Positions 9,757-16,922 of a stretch of DNA of 64,000 bases are shown in pieces; within the stretch, counting starts at the first letter, position 1, and each line of letters begins with the position of its first letter. This DNA comes from Heyndrickxia acidicola. GTDB lineage: Bacteria; Bacillota; Bacilli; Bacillales; Bacillaceae_C. The stretch covers positions 1,438,847 through 1,502,846 of the forward strand of contig NZ_KV440953.1 in NCBI RefSeq assembly GCF_001636425.1, read 5' to 3'. Under the pieces are notes generated by a model that saw only the letters and a list, made by a program, of their open reading frames with translations, made no database searches and had not been told where the DNA came from. The position numbers were made by a program, and so were the translations under genes.

Positions 9757-9919
9757 GGAGGTTTTTTCATAACCTTTTATTGCTATTCGACACAAAAAAT
9801 AAGTGAATATACAAATTTAGTATTATTAACTGTAAAGAGCTTTCAAAAAGATTCCTGTAAGAAAGACAAAGATACAGTATAATCCTTTTCACTCAAACCA
9901 AGTCTATGCGAAAACATTC
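9757..9919. repeat. Family I MITE-like element, degenerate copy I (reverse orientation)
   Basis: About 163 bp aligned end to end with copy D: ttttattgctattcgacacaa at the left, tctatgcgaaaac at the right. Terminal GG/CC bases are partly lost (ggaggt and acattc). It follows the T tract of the preceding terminator and lies between the 3' ends of convergent genes. The coordinates are from by-eye alignment. Confidence 0.65.
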
Positions 9920-9979
9920 TTTAGAAAAGATTTCAGCCTGCCAGCAAAAGGATTATATTTAACATTTCTTGTGACTCCT

Positions 9980-10309
9980 TCATACATCAAAATACAAATG
10001 CTTATGCAAATTGCAGCCAGGATTAAACTCTGCTCCGCATTCAGGGCAAACAGAATGGCAATTGAGATATTCGGCAATGGTCAATTCCTGTTTACAGCTT
10101 CCGCACAGAATTCCCTTCTCCCCAAACTGCGTCTTTGGCCACACCTTAGTCTCCGCACAGCCATGTTCTTCATGGCATTGATAGCATGGATAATAAATGC
10201 CGCAGCAATAAAAACGAATGGCGATTCGATCCTTGTCTGAATGATAATGGCTGCAGCGTGTCTCATCATCCAATATGCTCCCTCTTACCTCAATACCTTT
10301 TATATACAT
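9980..10309 (-). CDS. CHY zinc finger protein
   Basis: 109 aa of CHY-type zinc-binding domain, the fold found in RCHY1 and Hot13. Cys/His ligands run through the chain: RCSHYH, FYCCGIYYPCYQCHEEH, LCGSCKQEL, CHSVCPECGAEFNPGCNLHKHLYF. Bacterial stand-alone members are annotated as CHY zinc finger proteins without a known role. The reading frame stays open 17 codons further upstream, but AAGGAG lies 10 nt before the internal ATG at 10,309, so that start is used. No operon partner. Confidence 0.88.
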   Translation of the reverse strand: MYIKGIEVRGSILDDETRCSHYHSDKDRIAIRFYCCGIYYPCYQCHEEHGCAETKVWPKTQFGEKGILCGSCKQELTIAEYLNCHSVCPECGAEFNPGCNLHKHLYFDV

Positions 10310-10457
10310 TTTTCCCGCACTCCTTTCTCTATTCTTTTTATCCAGTATAACATATGGCATGGCGGGATTTTGTTTCTATGCTTCTGTATCTACTATAGAA
10401 ACACAGATATATACAACATTTCGCAGTATTGGTATCATTTCGACTTTTTATTAACGT

Positions 10458-10565
10458 GGCTCTGTTATAGGAGGCTGTTGTTTTTTAGCTCATTCGTGTG
10501 AAACCCCGTTTCACACGAATGAGCTAAAAAACGAGCAGTTATCAACATTAAACGTTAACACAGCC
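10458..10565. repeat. Family II palindromic MITE, best copy
   Basis: 108 bp, ends GGCTCTGTTA and TTAACACAGCC (inverted repeats). The central palindrome tagctcattcgtgtgaaac is mirrored by gtttcacacgaatgagcta. It is flanked by a perfect 8-bp direct repeat attaacgt at 10,450-10,457 and 10,566-10,573, direct evidence of transposition. Related sequences: 26,691-26,791, 36,085-36,220, 40,499-40,615 and a stub near 44,428-44,456. Confidence 0.92.
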
Positions 10566-10605
10566 ATTAACGTAAAAGCTGCCACGAAAAAGAACAAGAA
10601 AATAT

Positions 10606-10647
10606 AAAAAAGAGCTTATGCTAGATGTAAGCAGTAAGCTCTTTTTT
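10606..10647. terminator. Bidirectional terminator, displaced from the serine hydrolase gene
   Basis: aaaaaagagctta (10,606-10,618) pairs with taagctctttttt (10,635-10,647), with T runs usable on both strands. It is presumably the terminator of the leftward serine hydrolase gene, now separated from its stop codon by family I copy C. Confidence 0.8.
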
Positions 10648-10652
10648 ATCAT

Positions 10653-10813
10653 GGCTGTATTCGCATAGATTGTTGCTTTACGTACAAAGGATTATTCCGT
10701 GTGTTGTCTGTCTTCGTGGCATCTTTTCGTATGCTATTCACAAGTTATAATACTGAATATATATCTAAGGTAATATTTCAGTGTCTAGTAGCAACAAAGT
10801 TACGAAAAGAGCC
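10653..10813. repeat. Family I MITE-like element, copy C
   Basis: 161 bp, ends GGCTGTATTCGCATAGATTG and AGTTACGAAAAGAGCC. It is flanked by a perfect 8-bp duplication tttatcat at 10,645-10,652 and 10,814-10,821. The left duplication overlaps the T tract of the terminator at 10,606-10,647. The right one ends 2 bp before the stop codon of the next gene (10,824). Confidence 0.93.
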
Positions 10814-10823
10814 TTTATCATTA

Positions 10824-11897
10824 TTAATTTAACACAAATGACGCCAGTTTATTGGAGTAGTCGGAAATGCTTATACCATTCCAATTGTTGCTTAAGACGA
10901 TAATGGTTAATCCATCATTTACATACCGGTCAATCTCTGTTTTTATACCAGGTATACTTCCTGCATGATAGATATCCAAATGATTATTAAAAAACGTAGG
11001 CTTCCTGATAAACCAGCCATAGCCGTACTGGCTGTCACTGTTGGCTTGAATATAGCCCGTTTCCATTAGTTTCAGGGATTTTGCAGACATAAAACCATTG
11101 TTTTGAAGCATTTGAGTGTATTTATACAGGTCTTCAGTTGTCGATACAAGATCTCCGGCACCGATAAGCATAGTTGAACTTAATTTTTGGGCAGGCTTGT
11201 CACTTAAATAAGGCGTTGCCACATTTTTTTGATTTTCCCATTCAAAGCTTGTATTATTCATTCCTGCTTTTTGAAGAATATGCTTTGTTACATAATCCTC
11301 ATAAGACTGGTGTGAAACGACTTGAACGATCTTGGCCAAGAGTACGTATCCAGAATCCGTATAGCTGAACTGAGAACCTGGTTTGAAACTTAAAGGTTGA
11401 TTTTTAAATAGATCAATTAAATCATCTATACTATATTTTTTATTTTTATCCAACTGCTCATTATAGTATTCTGGAATGCCTGAGCTATGTGTAAGTAATT
11501 GCTGAATGGTAATGGTATTGCCATTAGGAAAGTCCGGTATATATTTAGAAATTGGGTCCTGAACGGATAAAAGACCTTTTTCCTGAAGCTGTAGAATCGA
11601 AACAGCTGCAAATGATTTACTTAATGAAGCAATCTGATATTTTGTATTCACTGTTGTAGGTATTCCTTTTACTTGATCAGAATGCCCATAAGCCTTTTGA
11701 AAAAGAACTTTTCCATTTTTCACAACGAGAACTGTTCCGTCCAAATGCTTGCTTTTTGCAAAGCTATTCGAATAGTCAGCAAGCCTCTTCTGAATGGATC
11801 CTTTCATTTCTGCATCTTTGACGATAAATCCAAATAATAACATACACACCCCAAGAATAAGAACATATCTAAATGTTTTTTTCCTCCAAATACCCAT
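10824..11897 (-). CDS. Membrane-anchored serine hydrolase of the class C beta-lactamase/PBP fold
   Basis: 357 aa. An N-terminal transmembrane helix (about residues 9-26) is followed by an extracellular beta-lactamase-related domain. Visible motifs: the SxxK nucleophile in IASLSKSF (about Ser91-Lys94), a second motif in QFSYTDSGYVLL (Tyr-x-Asp rather than Tyr-x-Asn) and the third motif HAGSIPG. This combination is usual in D-alanyl-D-alanine carboxypeptidase and esterase-like family members, not resistance enzymes. It probably acts on the cell wall or small esters outside the membrane. The ATG at 11,897 has AGAAGG 8 nt upstream. A GTG nine bases earlier overlaps that site, so it was rejected. 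Confidence 0.85.
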   Translation of the reverse strand: MGIWRKKTFRYVLILGVCMLLFGFIVKDAEMKGSIQKRLADYSNSFAKSKHLDGTVLVVKNGKVLFQKAYGHSDQVKGIPTTVNTKYQIASLSKSFAAVSILQLQEKGLLSVQDPISKYIPDFPNGNTITIQQLLTHSSGIPEYYNEQLDKNKKYSIDDLIDLFKNQPLSFKPGSQFSYTDSGYVLLAKIVQVVSHQSYEDYVTKHILQKAGMNNTSFEWENQKNVATPYLSDKPAQKLSSTMLIGAGDLVSTTEDLYKYTQMLQNNGFMSAKSLKLMETGYIQANSDSQYGYGWFIRKPTFFNNHLDIYHAGSIPGIKTEIDRYVNDGLTIIVLSNNWNGISISDYSNKLASFVLN

Positions 11898-12164
11898 TAA
11901 ACACACCTTCTATGGAATTTATTTTCATTAGATAAATTAAGAATATTTTATCATGGTTTGGCTTTATATACCTTTTTTCATCTTGAATTTAATCATACTT
12001 TAACATTTCTCTATTAAGATTTTCTTAACAACAAACAATTTTAATATTTTTGTAAAACCATTCTTATGACCGGATACCATCTATTCAAGAAATTGTTCAT
12101 TTACTGATTCTTATCCTCTATCTCTTACGTATACCTTATCATACAGATTAAGGAGGATACACAA

Positions 12165-12323
12165 ATGTTTAAAGGAAAAGTAATAAATCAGCTAGACTTC
12201 CATTTTAATAAAGATTTTGACCAACTCACCCACACAGCTGATAAAAGAATACGATTATGCATAGTTTTTCAATTTTTAGCAAAAAATAAACCTTTTATGA
12301 AAAATAATTTTAATTTGTTATAA
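12165..12323 (+). CDS. Small ORF of unknown function, possibly a truncated gene
   Basis: 52 codons starting MFKGKVINQLDFHFNKDF, with a textbook AGGAGG 8 nt before the ATG, which implies a translated gene. No family is recognised. The frame stops just before a block of family V repeat DNA (12,352-12,404), so this may be the surviving 5' end of a longer gene cut by repeat insertion or decay. It could also be a genuine small protein. No terminator follows. Confidence 0.45.
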   Translation: MFKGKVINQLDFHFNKDFDQLTHTADKRIRLCIVFQFLAKNKPFMKNNFNLL

Positions 12324-12351
12324 GAAGTGATCAAGCTTATTGATGTAGGGT

Positions 12352-12404
12352 TTTCAGAGTCTTCGACTGAGATAAAGGAAACACTGAAAGGTTTTTCACG
12401 AGCT
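12352..12404. repeat. Family V repeat fragment (reverse orientation)
   Basis: Begins tttcagagtcttcgactg and continues agataaaggaaac...acgagct. This is the reverse complement of the middle of the family V unit at 21,288-21,428, with near identity over the first 32 bp. The rest of 12,324-12,709 contains no gene I can support. Its last 70 bp should hold the doxX promoter. Confidence 0.72.
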
Positions 12405-12709
12405 GCTTCGGAATGATAAAACAGTTTTTTGTCTTCTATTCTTGACATATATGATTCACAAGAGAACATAGCCATCTTCTCTTTCCAGGGTCCTACGAGA
12501 TGGATAAAAGTATATTTTGCTTTTATTTTGTTGATACTAACGTATGGACTGACATCATGACTATTGTACTGAATAACATGCTTCCCCTTATGTCCTTTGT
12601 ACTAAAATTAGCATTTCACCCTTAAATCAAGACTAATTGTTTAGACGTTTTCATAAATTATGTTACGATACAATATGGTATTTTTATCTTTATTGAAAGA
12701 AGGGTTTTT

Positions 12710-13108
12710 ATGGCGGATCTTGGTCTTTTGATCATTCGTTTAGTAGTAGGGCTTACTTTTATCGGGCATGGTGCCCAAAAATTATTTGGGTGGTTCGGCG
12801 GGCCAGGCTTAACGAATACGGGGCAGTGGCTGGAATCAATCGGGATTAAACCGGGAGGAAAAATTTGGGCCATTTGTGCAGGTTTGTTTGAATTAGTTGG
12901 CGGATTTTTCTTCGCAGCAGGCTTTCTAACCTGGATCGGAGCAGGATTGATTTCCATTATTATGATTGACGCCATCTTTACAGTTCATGGTAAAAATGGA
13001 TATTGGGCACAAGAAGGCGGATTTGAATATAATTTTGTATTAATTGCCATCGTGATAGGTGTAGCTTTGATTGGCCCGGGTCAATATGTCTTGTTTTATA
13101 CACTTTAA
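12710..13108 (+). CDS. DoxX family membrane protein
   Basis: 132 aa, four hydrophobic helices. DoxX-type features are LGLLIIRLVVGLTFIGHGAQKLFGWFGG at the N-terminus (split here as LIIRLVVGLTFIGHG and AQKLFGWFGG) and GLFELVGGFFFAAGF in the middle. Homologues include the B. subtilis CatD/YfiD type. Some family members are linked to thiol stress and quinone or thiosulfate metabolism, but most have no assigned role. GAAAGAAGG precedes the ATG. Stand-alone gene closed by a strong terminator. Confidence 0.88.
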   Translation: MADLGLLIIRLVVGLTFIGHGAQKLFGWFGGPGLTNTGQWLESIGIKPGGKIWAICAGLFELVGGFFFAAGFLTWIGAGLISIIMIDAIFTVHGKNGYWAQEGGFEYNFVLIAIVIGVALIGPGQYVLFYTL

Positions 13109-13120
13109 TCTATCATACAT

Positions 13121-13165
13121 AAAGAAAAGGTCCATTCCTTCAAGAGCGGAATGGACCTTTTCTTG
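13121..13165. terminator. Terminator of the doxX gene
   Basis: aaagaaaaggtccattcc (13,121-13,138) pairs with ggaatggaccttttctt (13,148-13,164). A/T runs on both sides make it bidirectional, so it may also serve the leftward microprotein at 13,216-13,308. Confidence 0.9.
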
Positions 13166-13215
13166 TTATTGCACCATCATAATAAATAAGATATATGACG
13201 TTAGCAATGATGTTT

Positions 13216-13308
13216 TTAATAACCTTCTTTATAAGCCTTCAGAACAAAGCCTAAAATGAAGATATGAAGTAAAATCAATAAGATTGTAAATATTATTATA
13301 TATCCCAT
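13216..13308 (-). CDS. 30-residue single-pass membrane microprotein
   Basis: Open frame of 30 codons, MGYIIIFTILLILLHIFILG then FVLKAYKEGY. It consists of one hydrophobic helix followed by a basic/aromatic tail, the usual look of small bacterial membrane proteins with the C-terminus in the cytoplasm. A run of six Gs plus A (GGGGGGA) lies 6 nt before the ATG, and the bidirectional terminator at 13,121-13,165 lies downstream. No family recognised. The short length makes chance occurrence possible. Confidence 0.55.
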   Translation of the reverse strand: MGYIIIFTILLILLHIFILGFVLKAYKEGY

Positions 13309-13637
13309 CGATGTCCCCCCAAATAATCATTTACCTCATTCATACCCTTATTCATTGAGGATATAACGGTATTTATATTATTTCATAAAAATCACAAGAA
13401 AAATACTCCTACGAGAAAAAAAGTAAACGCTAACACTCCTCGTTAAAGGGATGTGCACGAAGGTTTTCTAAACAAGAACTGCGTAAATACAGGTTTACCT
13501 TCAGTAAAGCCTTGCAATTTATTTGGAAAGAGCCAAATGACTTTTATCTACAGCCTTAATTTATCTAAAAAGGCTATAAGAATTGCACTTTAACCATTAT
13601 ATTTTTTCTCCTCGAAAAGATGCTGCCAAAGAACCTA
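13309..13637. other. Intergenic region without a recognised gene
   Basis: AT-rich. About 13,604-13,622 (cctcgaaaagatgctgcca) resembles the internal motif of family I elements, suggesting a decayed remnant next to the 3' end of the following leftward gene. The rest shows nothing supportable. Confidence 0.4.
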
Positions 13638-13946
13638 TCATCCTCTATGTTCACCCGTTGATTTCTGTAACAAAAACAGCCTGTACAAAAGATACATAGC
13701 AAAGAAGCCAAGATAGACACCACTCCCAAGGAACCAGGGATTTAAAAAAATGGCATGAATTTTCGTCATAAATACCTGATGATGCTGGATGATCTCGTAA
13801 ATATATGCAGAAGAAATATTTCCGAATGCCAGAGCTGCAAGAATGGCCAAACCATTAAAGATCCTCAAAAAGAAACTCCATTTAGATACTAAATATAGCA
13901 TCATTATAGGGATTAGGATACTAACCAAAACAGATAACCAAATCAT
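13638..13946 (-). CDS. Three-helix membrane protein of unknown function
   Basis: 102 aa starting MIWLSVLVSILIPIMMLYLV. Three hydrophobic stretches at about residues 2-20, 27-48 and 67-91, with a basic C-terminal tail (KSTGEHRG). AGGTGAG lies upstream of the ATG at 13,946. The frame stays open 25 codons further up but without a ribosome binding site. No family recognised. It is one of two adjacent small leftward membrane-protein genes, separated by 146 bp. Confidence 0.62.
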   Translation of the reverse strand: MIWLSVLVSILIPIMMLYLVSKWSFFLRIFNGLAILAALAFGNISSAYIYEIIQHHQVFMTKIHAIFLNPWFLGSGVYLGFFAMYLLYRLFLLQKSTGEHRG

Positions 13947-14092
13947 TTTCTCACCTGCATTTCTATGTTTTCCACAAAAGCTATACTTTTTTGTATACTT
14001 AATGATGCAGATATAAACCATGCCGCTCCTTTACACAAGAAACTGTAAGCCAATCCAAAGGTACTTAGCCATTCACTTTCCAGAAGTAATGT

Positions 14093-14383
14093 CTAATCCT
14101 TAAAATTGAAAAACTTACTCCGGCCTATCACAGTACACAAGGAAACTGTAAGAGTTAAACAAGCTAGGATTATACCGGTGCATAGATAAAACGGCAAATC
14201 GGGAGAATATGAATATGTATAATAAAGAATGCCTGTATAGATCAGCAGTCCGGCCAAATAGATTTCAAACAACGCCGCCATGATAAGAAACAAAATATAA
14301 GAGATAATTATTTTCCGTTCTTTAATATGAAGTAACGTCAGGCCTTCCCAGCATACAACAGTAAATCGTAAAATTAAGGACAT
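14093..14383 (-). CDS. Small membrane protein of unknown function
   Basis: 96 aa, with a short cytoplasmic start (MSLILRFTVVCWEGLTLLHI), then hydrophobic helices at about residues 26-52 and 58-86, ending RSKFFNFKD. GGAG is 8 nt before the ATG at 14,383. The GTG nine bases upstream is too close to that site. Not recognised. The position next to another small membrane-protein gene suggests joint transcription. Confidence 0.55.
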   Translation of the reverse strand: MSLILRFTVVCWEGLTLLHIKERKIIISYILFLIMAALFEIYLAGLLIYTGILYYTYSYSPDLPFYLCTGIILACLTLTVSLCTVIGRSKFFNFKD

Positions 14384-14500
14384 TCCCTTCACTCCATGGA
14401 AATCAGTTTATGATATAAGTATGTCCTCTAAAGTTTAATATTACTCCGTACACTCTTTCTTTGAAGACGCATGTGATTTCCAAAAAGGCATACGTATTAT

Positions 14501-14536
14501 ATGAACGTTTTTTAAAAAAACAATAAAATCGTTCGC
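14501..14536 (+). promoter_or_regulatory. Possible PurR operator upstream of folD
   Basis: atgaacgttt (14,501-14,510) and aatcgttcgc (14,527-14,536) form inverted half-sites with a 16-bp gap. This is the geometry of Bacillus PurR control sites (ACGAACATTA-N16/17-TAATGTTCGT). Matches are 7/10 and 6/10. The left half has TGAA in place of the CGAA core. B. subtilis folD is a PurR target. The same bases can also form an A/T-rich hairpin, so the call is tentative. Confidence 0.4.
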
Positions 14537-14591
14537 GTTTTTATTGTTTTTTTAAAAAAATTATGCTATTCTTTCATTATAAAAATGTAAA

Positions 14592-14706
14592 TATCACGCA
14601 CAGTAACTGACGACAATTGTGGAGTTCACCACAGGGGAGCTGTGTGTTACATAGTCGGGTCGTCTGGGCAGAGATAGGGAAGTTGATTATTCCTTATCTC
14701 TTTTTT
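14592..14706 (+). ncRNA. ZTP (pfl) riboswitch with intrinsic terminator, controlling folD
   Basis: The leader carries the conserved pfl features: the gactgacg-like first block (about 14,600-14,612), the hairpin tggagttcacca, the GGGGAGC block (14,634-14,640) and the closing CGTCTGGGCA (14,661-14,670) expected to form the pseudoknot. Immediately after, gagatagggaa (14,671-14,681) pairs with ttccttatctc (14,690-14,700) followed by TTTTTT, a terminator. ZTP riboswitches are known upstream of folD, purH and glyA and switch expression on when ZTP/AICAR accumulates under folate shortage. The terminator placement fits an on-switch. Confidence 0.87.
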
Positions 14707-14762
14707 ATTTATTCTTTTTCATATTCTTTTCTTATACACATGATTACAAAGGGGGATAAACA

Positions 14763-15605
14763 ATGAGCAAATTATTATTAGATGGGAAACGTGTAGCTGA
14801 GGTCATTCAAAACGGGTTAAAAGACAGAATCAGCCAATTAAAATCAAAAAACGTCACTCCATGCCTTGCCACGATTTTAGTGGGGGATGACCCTTCTTCT
14901 GAAACCTATGTAAAAATGAAAGGAAATGCCTGTGAAAGAAATGGAATTAAATCTCTGAAAATTCATCTTCCGACCGAAACTACCACTGAGGAACTGCTGG
15001 AAGTGATTCAAACTCTAAATCACGATGATTACGTCCATGGAATTTTGCTGCAGCATCCAGTGCCTGCCCATATTGACGAAAGAAAAGCCTTTGACTATAT
15101 TTCTACTAAAAAAGATGTAGACGGTGTGACAAGTGCCGGATATGGCCAAACAGCACTAGGCTTTGGCCAATATCCATCCTGTACACCAGCTGCCATTATG
15201 AAGGTACTTGAATTTTATAACATTGCAGCAGAGGGAAAATTGGCTGTCGTAATCGGGAGAAGCCCAATACTTGGAAAACCTGTATCTGCCCTTTTATTAA
15301 ATGAAAATGCCACTGTCATTACGTGCCATTCCAAGACTGTAAATCTTCCTGAACTTGTCAGGCAGGCAGACATTGTGGTGGCAGCGGTAGGCAAGCCTAA
15401 GTTTGTCCAGGGTACATGGATAAAGGAAGGGGCCGTAGTCATTGATGCCGGCTATAATAAAGGAAATATAGGGGATGTTGACTATGAGGCTTGTCTAGGA
15501 CAGGCGAGCGCAATTACGCCCGTTCCCGGTGGAATTGGACCTGTAACCATTTCCATGCTTCTTAAACATACCGTAGATGCGGCTGAAGCTGCTGTTACTG
15601 AATAA
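14763..15605 (+). CDS. folD: Bifunctional methylenetetrahydrofolate dehydrogenase/methenyltetrahydrofolate cyclohydrolase
   Basis: Interconverts 5,10-methylene- and 10-formyl-tetrahydrofolate (NADP dependent) in the cytoplasm, supplying one-carbon units for purines. 280 aa, the normal length. N-terminal catalytic domain with VGDDPSSETYVKMK (Tyr49, Lys53) and GILLQHPVPAH. The NADP-binding motif GRSPILGKPVSALLL and the C-terminal TPVPGGIGPVTISMLL complete the family signature. AAAGGGGG precedes the ATG. Unlike B. subtilis, where folD sits in a nusB-folD-xseA cluster, it stands alone here behind a ZTP riboswitch. Confidence 0.97.
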   Translation: MSKLLLDGKRVAEVIQNGLKDRISQLKSKNVTPCLATILVGDDPSSETYVKMKGNACERNGIKSLKIHLPTETTTEELLEVIQTLNHDDYVHGILLQHPVPAHIDERKAFDYISTKKDVDGVTSAGYGQTALGFGQYPSCTPAAIMKVLEFYNIAAEGKLAVVIGRSPILGKPVSALLLNENATVITCHSKTVNLPELVRQADIVVAAVGKPKFVQGTWIKEGAVVIDAGYNKGNIGDVDYEACLGQASAITPVPGGIGPVTISMLLKHTVDAAEAAVTE

Positions 15606-15619
15606 TTTTAGATACTATA

Positions 15620-15657
15620 AAAGAGCACTGTTTAAAAATAGCGGTGCTCTTTCTTCT
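15620..15657 (+). terminator. Terminator of folD
   Basis: aaagagcactg (15,620-15,630) pairs with cggtgctcttt (15,642-15,652), one G-T pair, then a pyrimidine-rich tail. Confidence 0.85.
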
Positions 15658-15686
15658 TTTCTCTATACTCTCAGTTCTTTTATTTA

Positions 15687-15848
15687 GGCTCTTTTCGTAA
15701 ATTTTATTGCTAATTGACACAAAAAAATGATGTGAAATCAAGATTTAATATTAAAAGATGTGTATTAGTTACGAAAAGATGCCATGAAGACAGACAACAT
15801 ATGGAATGATGCCTTGTACGTAAAGCAACAATCTATGCGAAAACAGCC
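15687..15848. repeat. Family I MITE-like element, copy D (reverse orientation)
   Basis: 162 bp, ends GGCTCTTTTCGTAAATTTTA and CTATGCGAAAACAGCC. Flanks are tttattta (15,679-15,686) and tttatttc (15,849-15,856), an 8-bp duplication with one mismatch. The right duplication overlaps the stop codon of mnmH (15,850-15,852). The element sits between the 3' ends of convergent folD and mnmH. Confidence 0.9.
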
Positions 15849-15849
15849 T

Positions 15850-16896
15850 TTATTTCTTCTGCATTGCTGCTTTTTCAATAATACCTTTAATTTTCACGGC
15901 AGCTTCTTCTGCATTCTCCACTTGAATCATAAGTCTTCGTTCTTCAGGAAACTGTATTGCTGTATGATGATAGCGGGGATCATAATAATACGTCAGTAAA
16001 AGCTCTACAGCAGAGTAAAAATCACCAGACTGAAGATGTATTTCTATCTCCTTCGCAATCGGAGTGTGCAGCCGGTTCTTTATATGGCTAAAGGCTTCCT
16101 GGCACTCTTTCTGATGCTCCCACGGTGCATAATCCTCAAGAATATGTTTAATGCGCTCTTCGATGGGCATTTCGATAAAGATCTGGATTCCATATTCTTT
16201 TTTTTCAATTAAAAACTCCGGCATTACCACTTTGCCAATCCGCTTACTCTCTGCTTCAAATAAAACAAACGAAGAATCCTTGATTCGGAGTGCCTTTTCC
16301 AGAACTAGAGAATCAAAGGTTTTCTGATTGTTTGGCTTTAATCCGATTTGGCCAAAAATCGACCCCCTGTGGCCAGCCATTTCTTCTAAATCCAAAACAG
16401 GATAGCCTTCCTGTTCAAGGCTTTTTAAAATTTTCGTTTTTCCGATTCCTGTATAGCCATTCAACACATAAGCTGTAGGAGTGAACGGAAAATCCTTTAG
16501 TGTTTCAACCACCCATTTTCGGTATGCTCTCACGCCGCCCTGAATCCTATTTGCGTGAATACCCATTAAGGCAAGTACCGTAGCAGCTGTTTTACTTCGC
16601 ATTCCTCCACGCCAGCAAAAGACCACTTTATCGCCCTCATACTTTTTGAATTCCTTAATGAAAGCAGGGAGCTTTGCTGAAAAGATTTCAAGCCCGCGTT
16701 CTTTTGCAGCCTCAGAGCTTACCTGCTTATAAATGGTTCCGACTTCTGCACGTTCCTCATCATTAAAAACCGGGATATTGATACTCCCTGGAATCGTAGA
16801 GTCCCGGTATTCTGAAGGCGATCGTACATCGATTAACACAAGGTCCTTTTTTTTCTGCCTGACTAACAATTCATCAATTGTAATATCCTGAAACAA
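15850..16896 (-). CDS. mnmH: tRNA 2-selenouridine synthase
   Basis: Replaces the sulfur of 2-thiouridine at the wobble position of certain tRNAs with selenium, using selenophosphate. 348 aa. N-terminal rhodanese domain (about 1-130) with the catalytic Cys94 in VVFCWRGGMRSKTA. A P-loop domain follows with GYTGIGKT (147-154). This two-domain layout is that of MnmH/SelU (YbbB). It lies 26 bp downstream of selD, clearly co-transcribed, and selenophosphate from SelD is its substrate. The C-terminus ends KAAMQKK, with the stop codon inside a MITE target duplication, so the last codons may have been altered by the insertion. Confidence 0.95.
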   Translation of the reverse strand: MFQDITIDELLVRQKKKDLVLIDVRSPSEYRDSTIPGSINIPVFNDEERAEVGTIYKQVSSEAAKERGLEIFSAKLPAFIKEFKKYEGDKVVFCWRGGMRSKTAATVLALMGIHANRIQGGVRAYRKWVVETLKDFPFTPTAYVLNGYTGIGKTKILKSLEQEGYPVLDLEEMAGHRGSIFGQIGLKPNNQKTFDSLVLEKALRIKDSSFVLFEAESKRIGKVVMPEFLIEKKEYGIQIFIEMPIEERIKHILEDYAPWEHQKECQEAFSHIKNRLHTPIAKEIEIHLQSGDFYSAVELLLTYYYDPRYHHTAIQFPEERRLMIQVENAEEAAVKIKGIIEKAAMQKK

Positions 16897-16922
16897 GCTC
16901 TTTCCGCCTTTCTTAAAAACGA

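Noticed and set aside
10241-10501. 86-codon rightward frame
   Set aside because: Antisense to the CHY zinc-finger gene start and runs into a family II element. No ribosome binding site.
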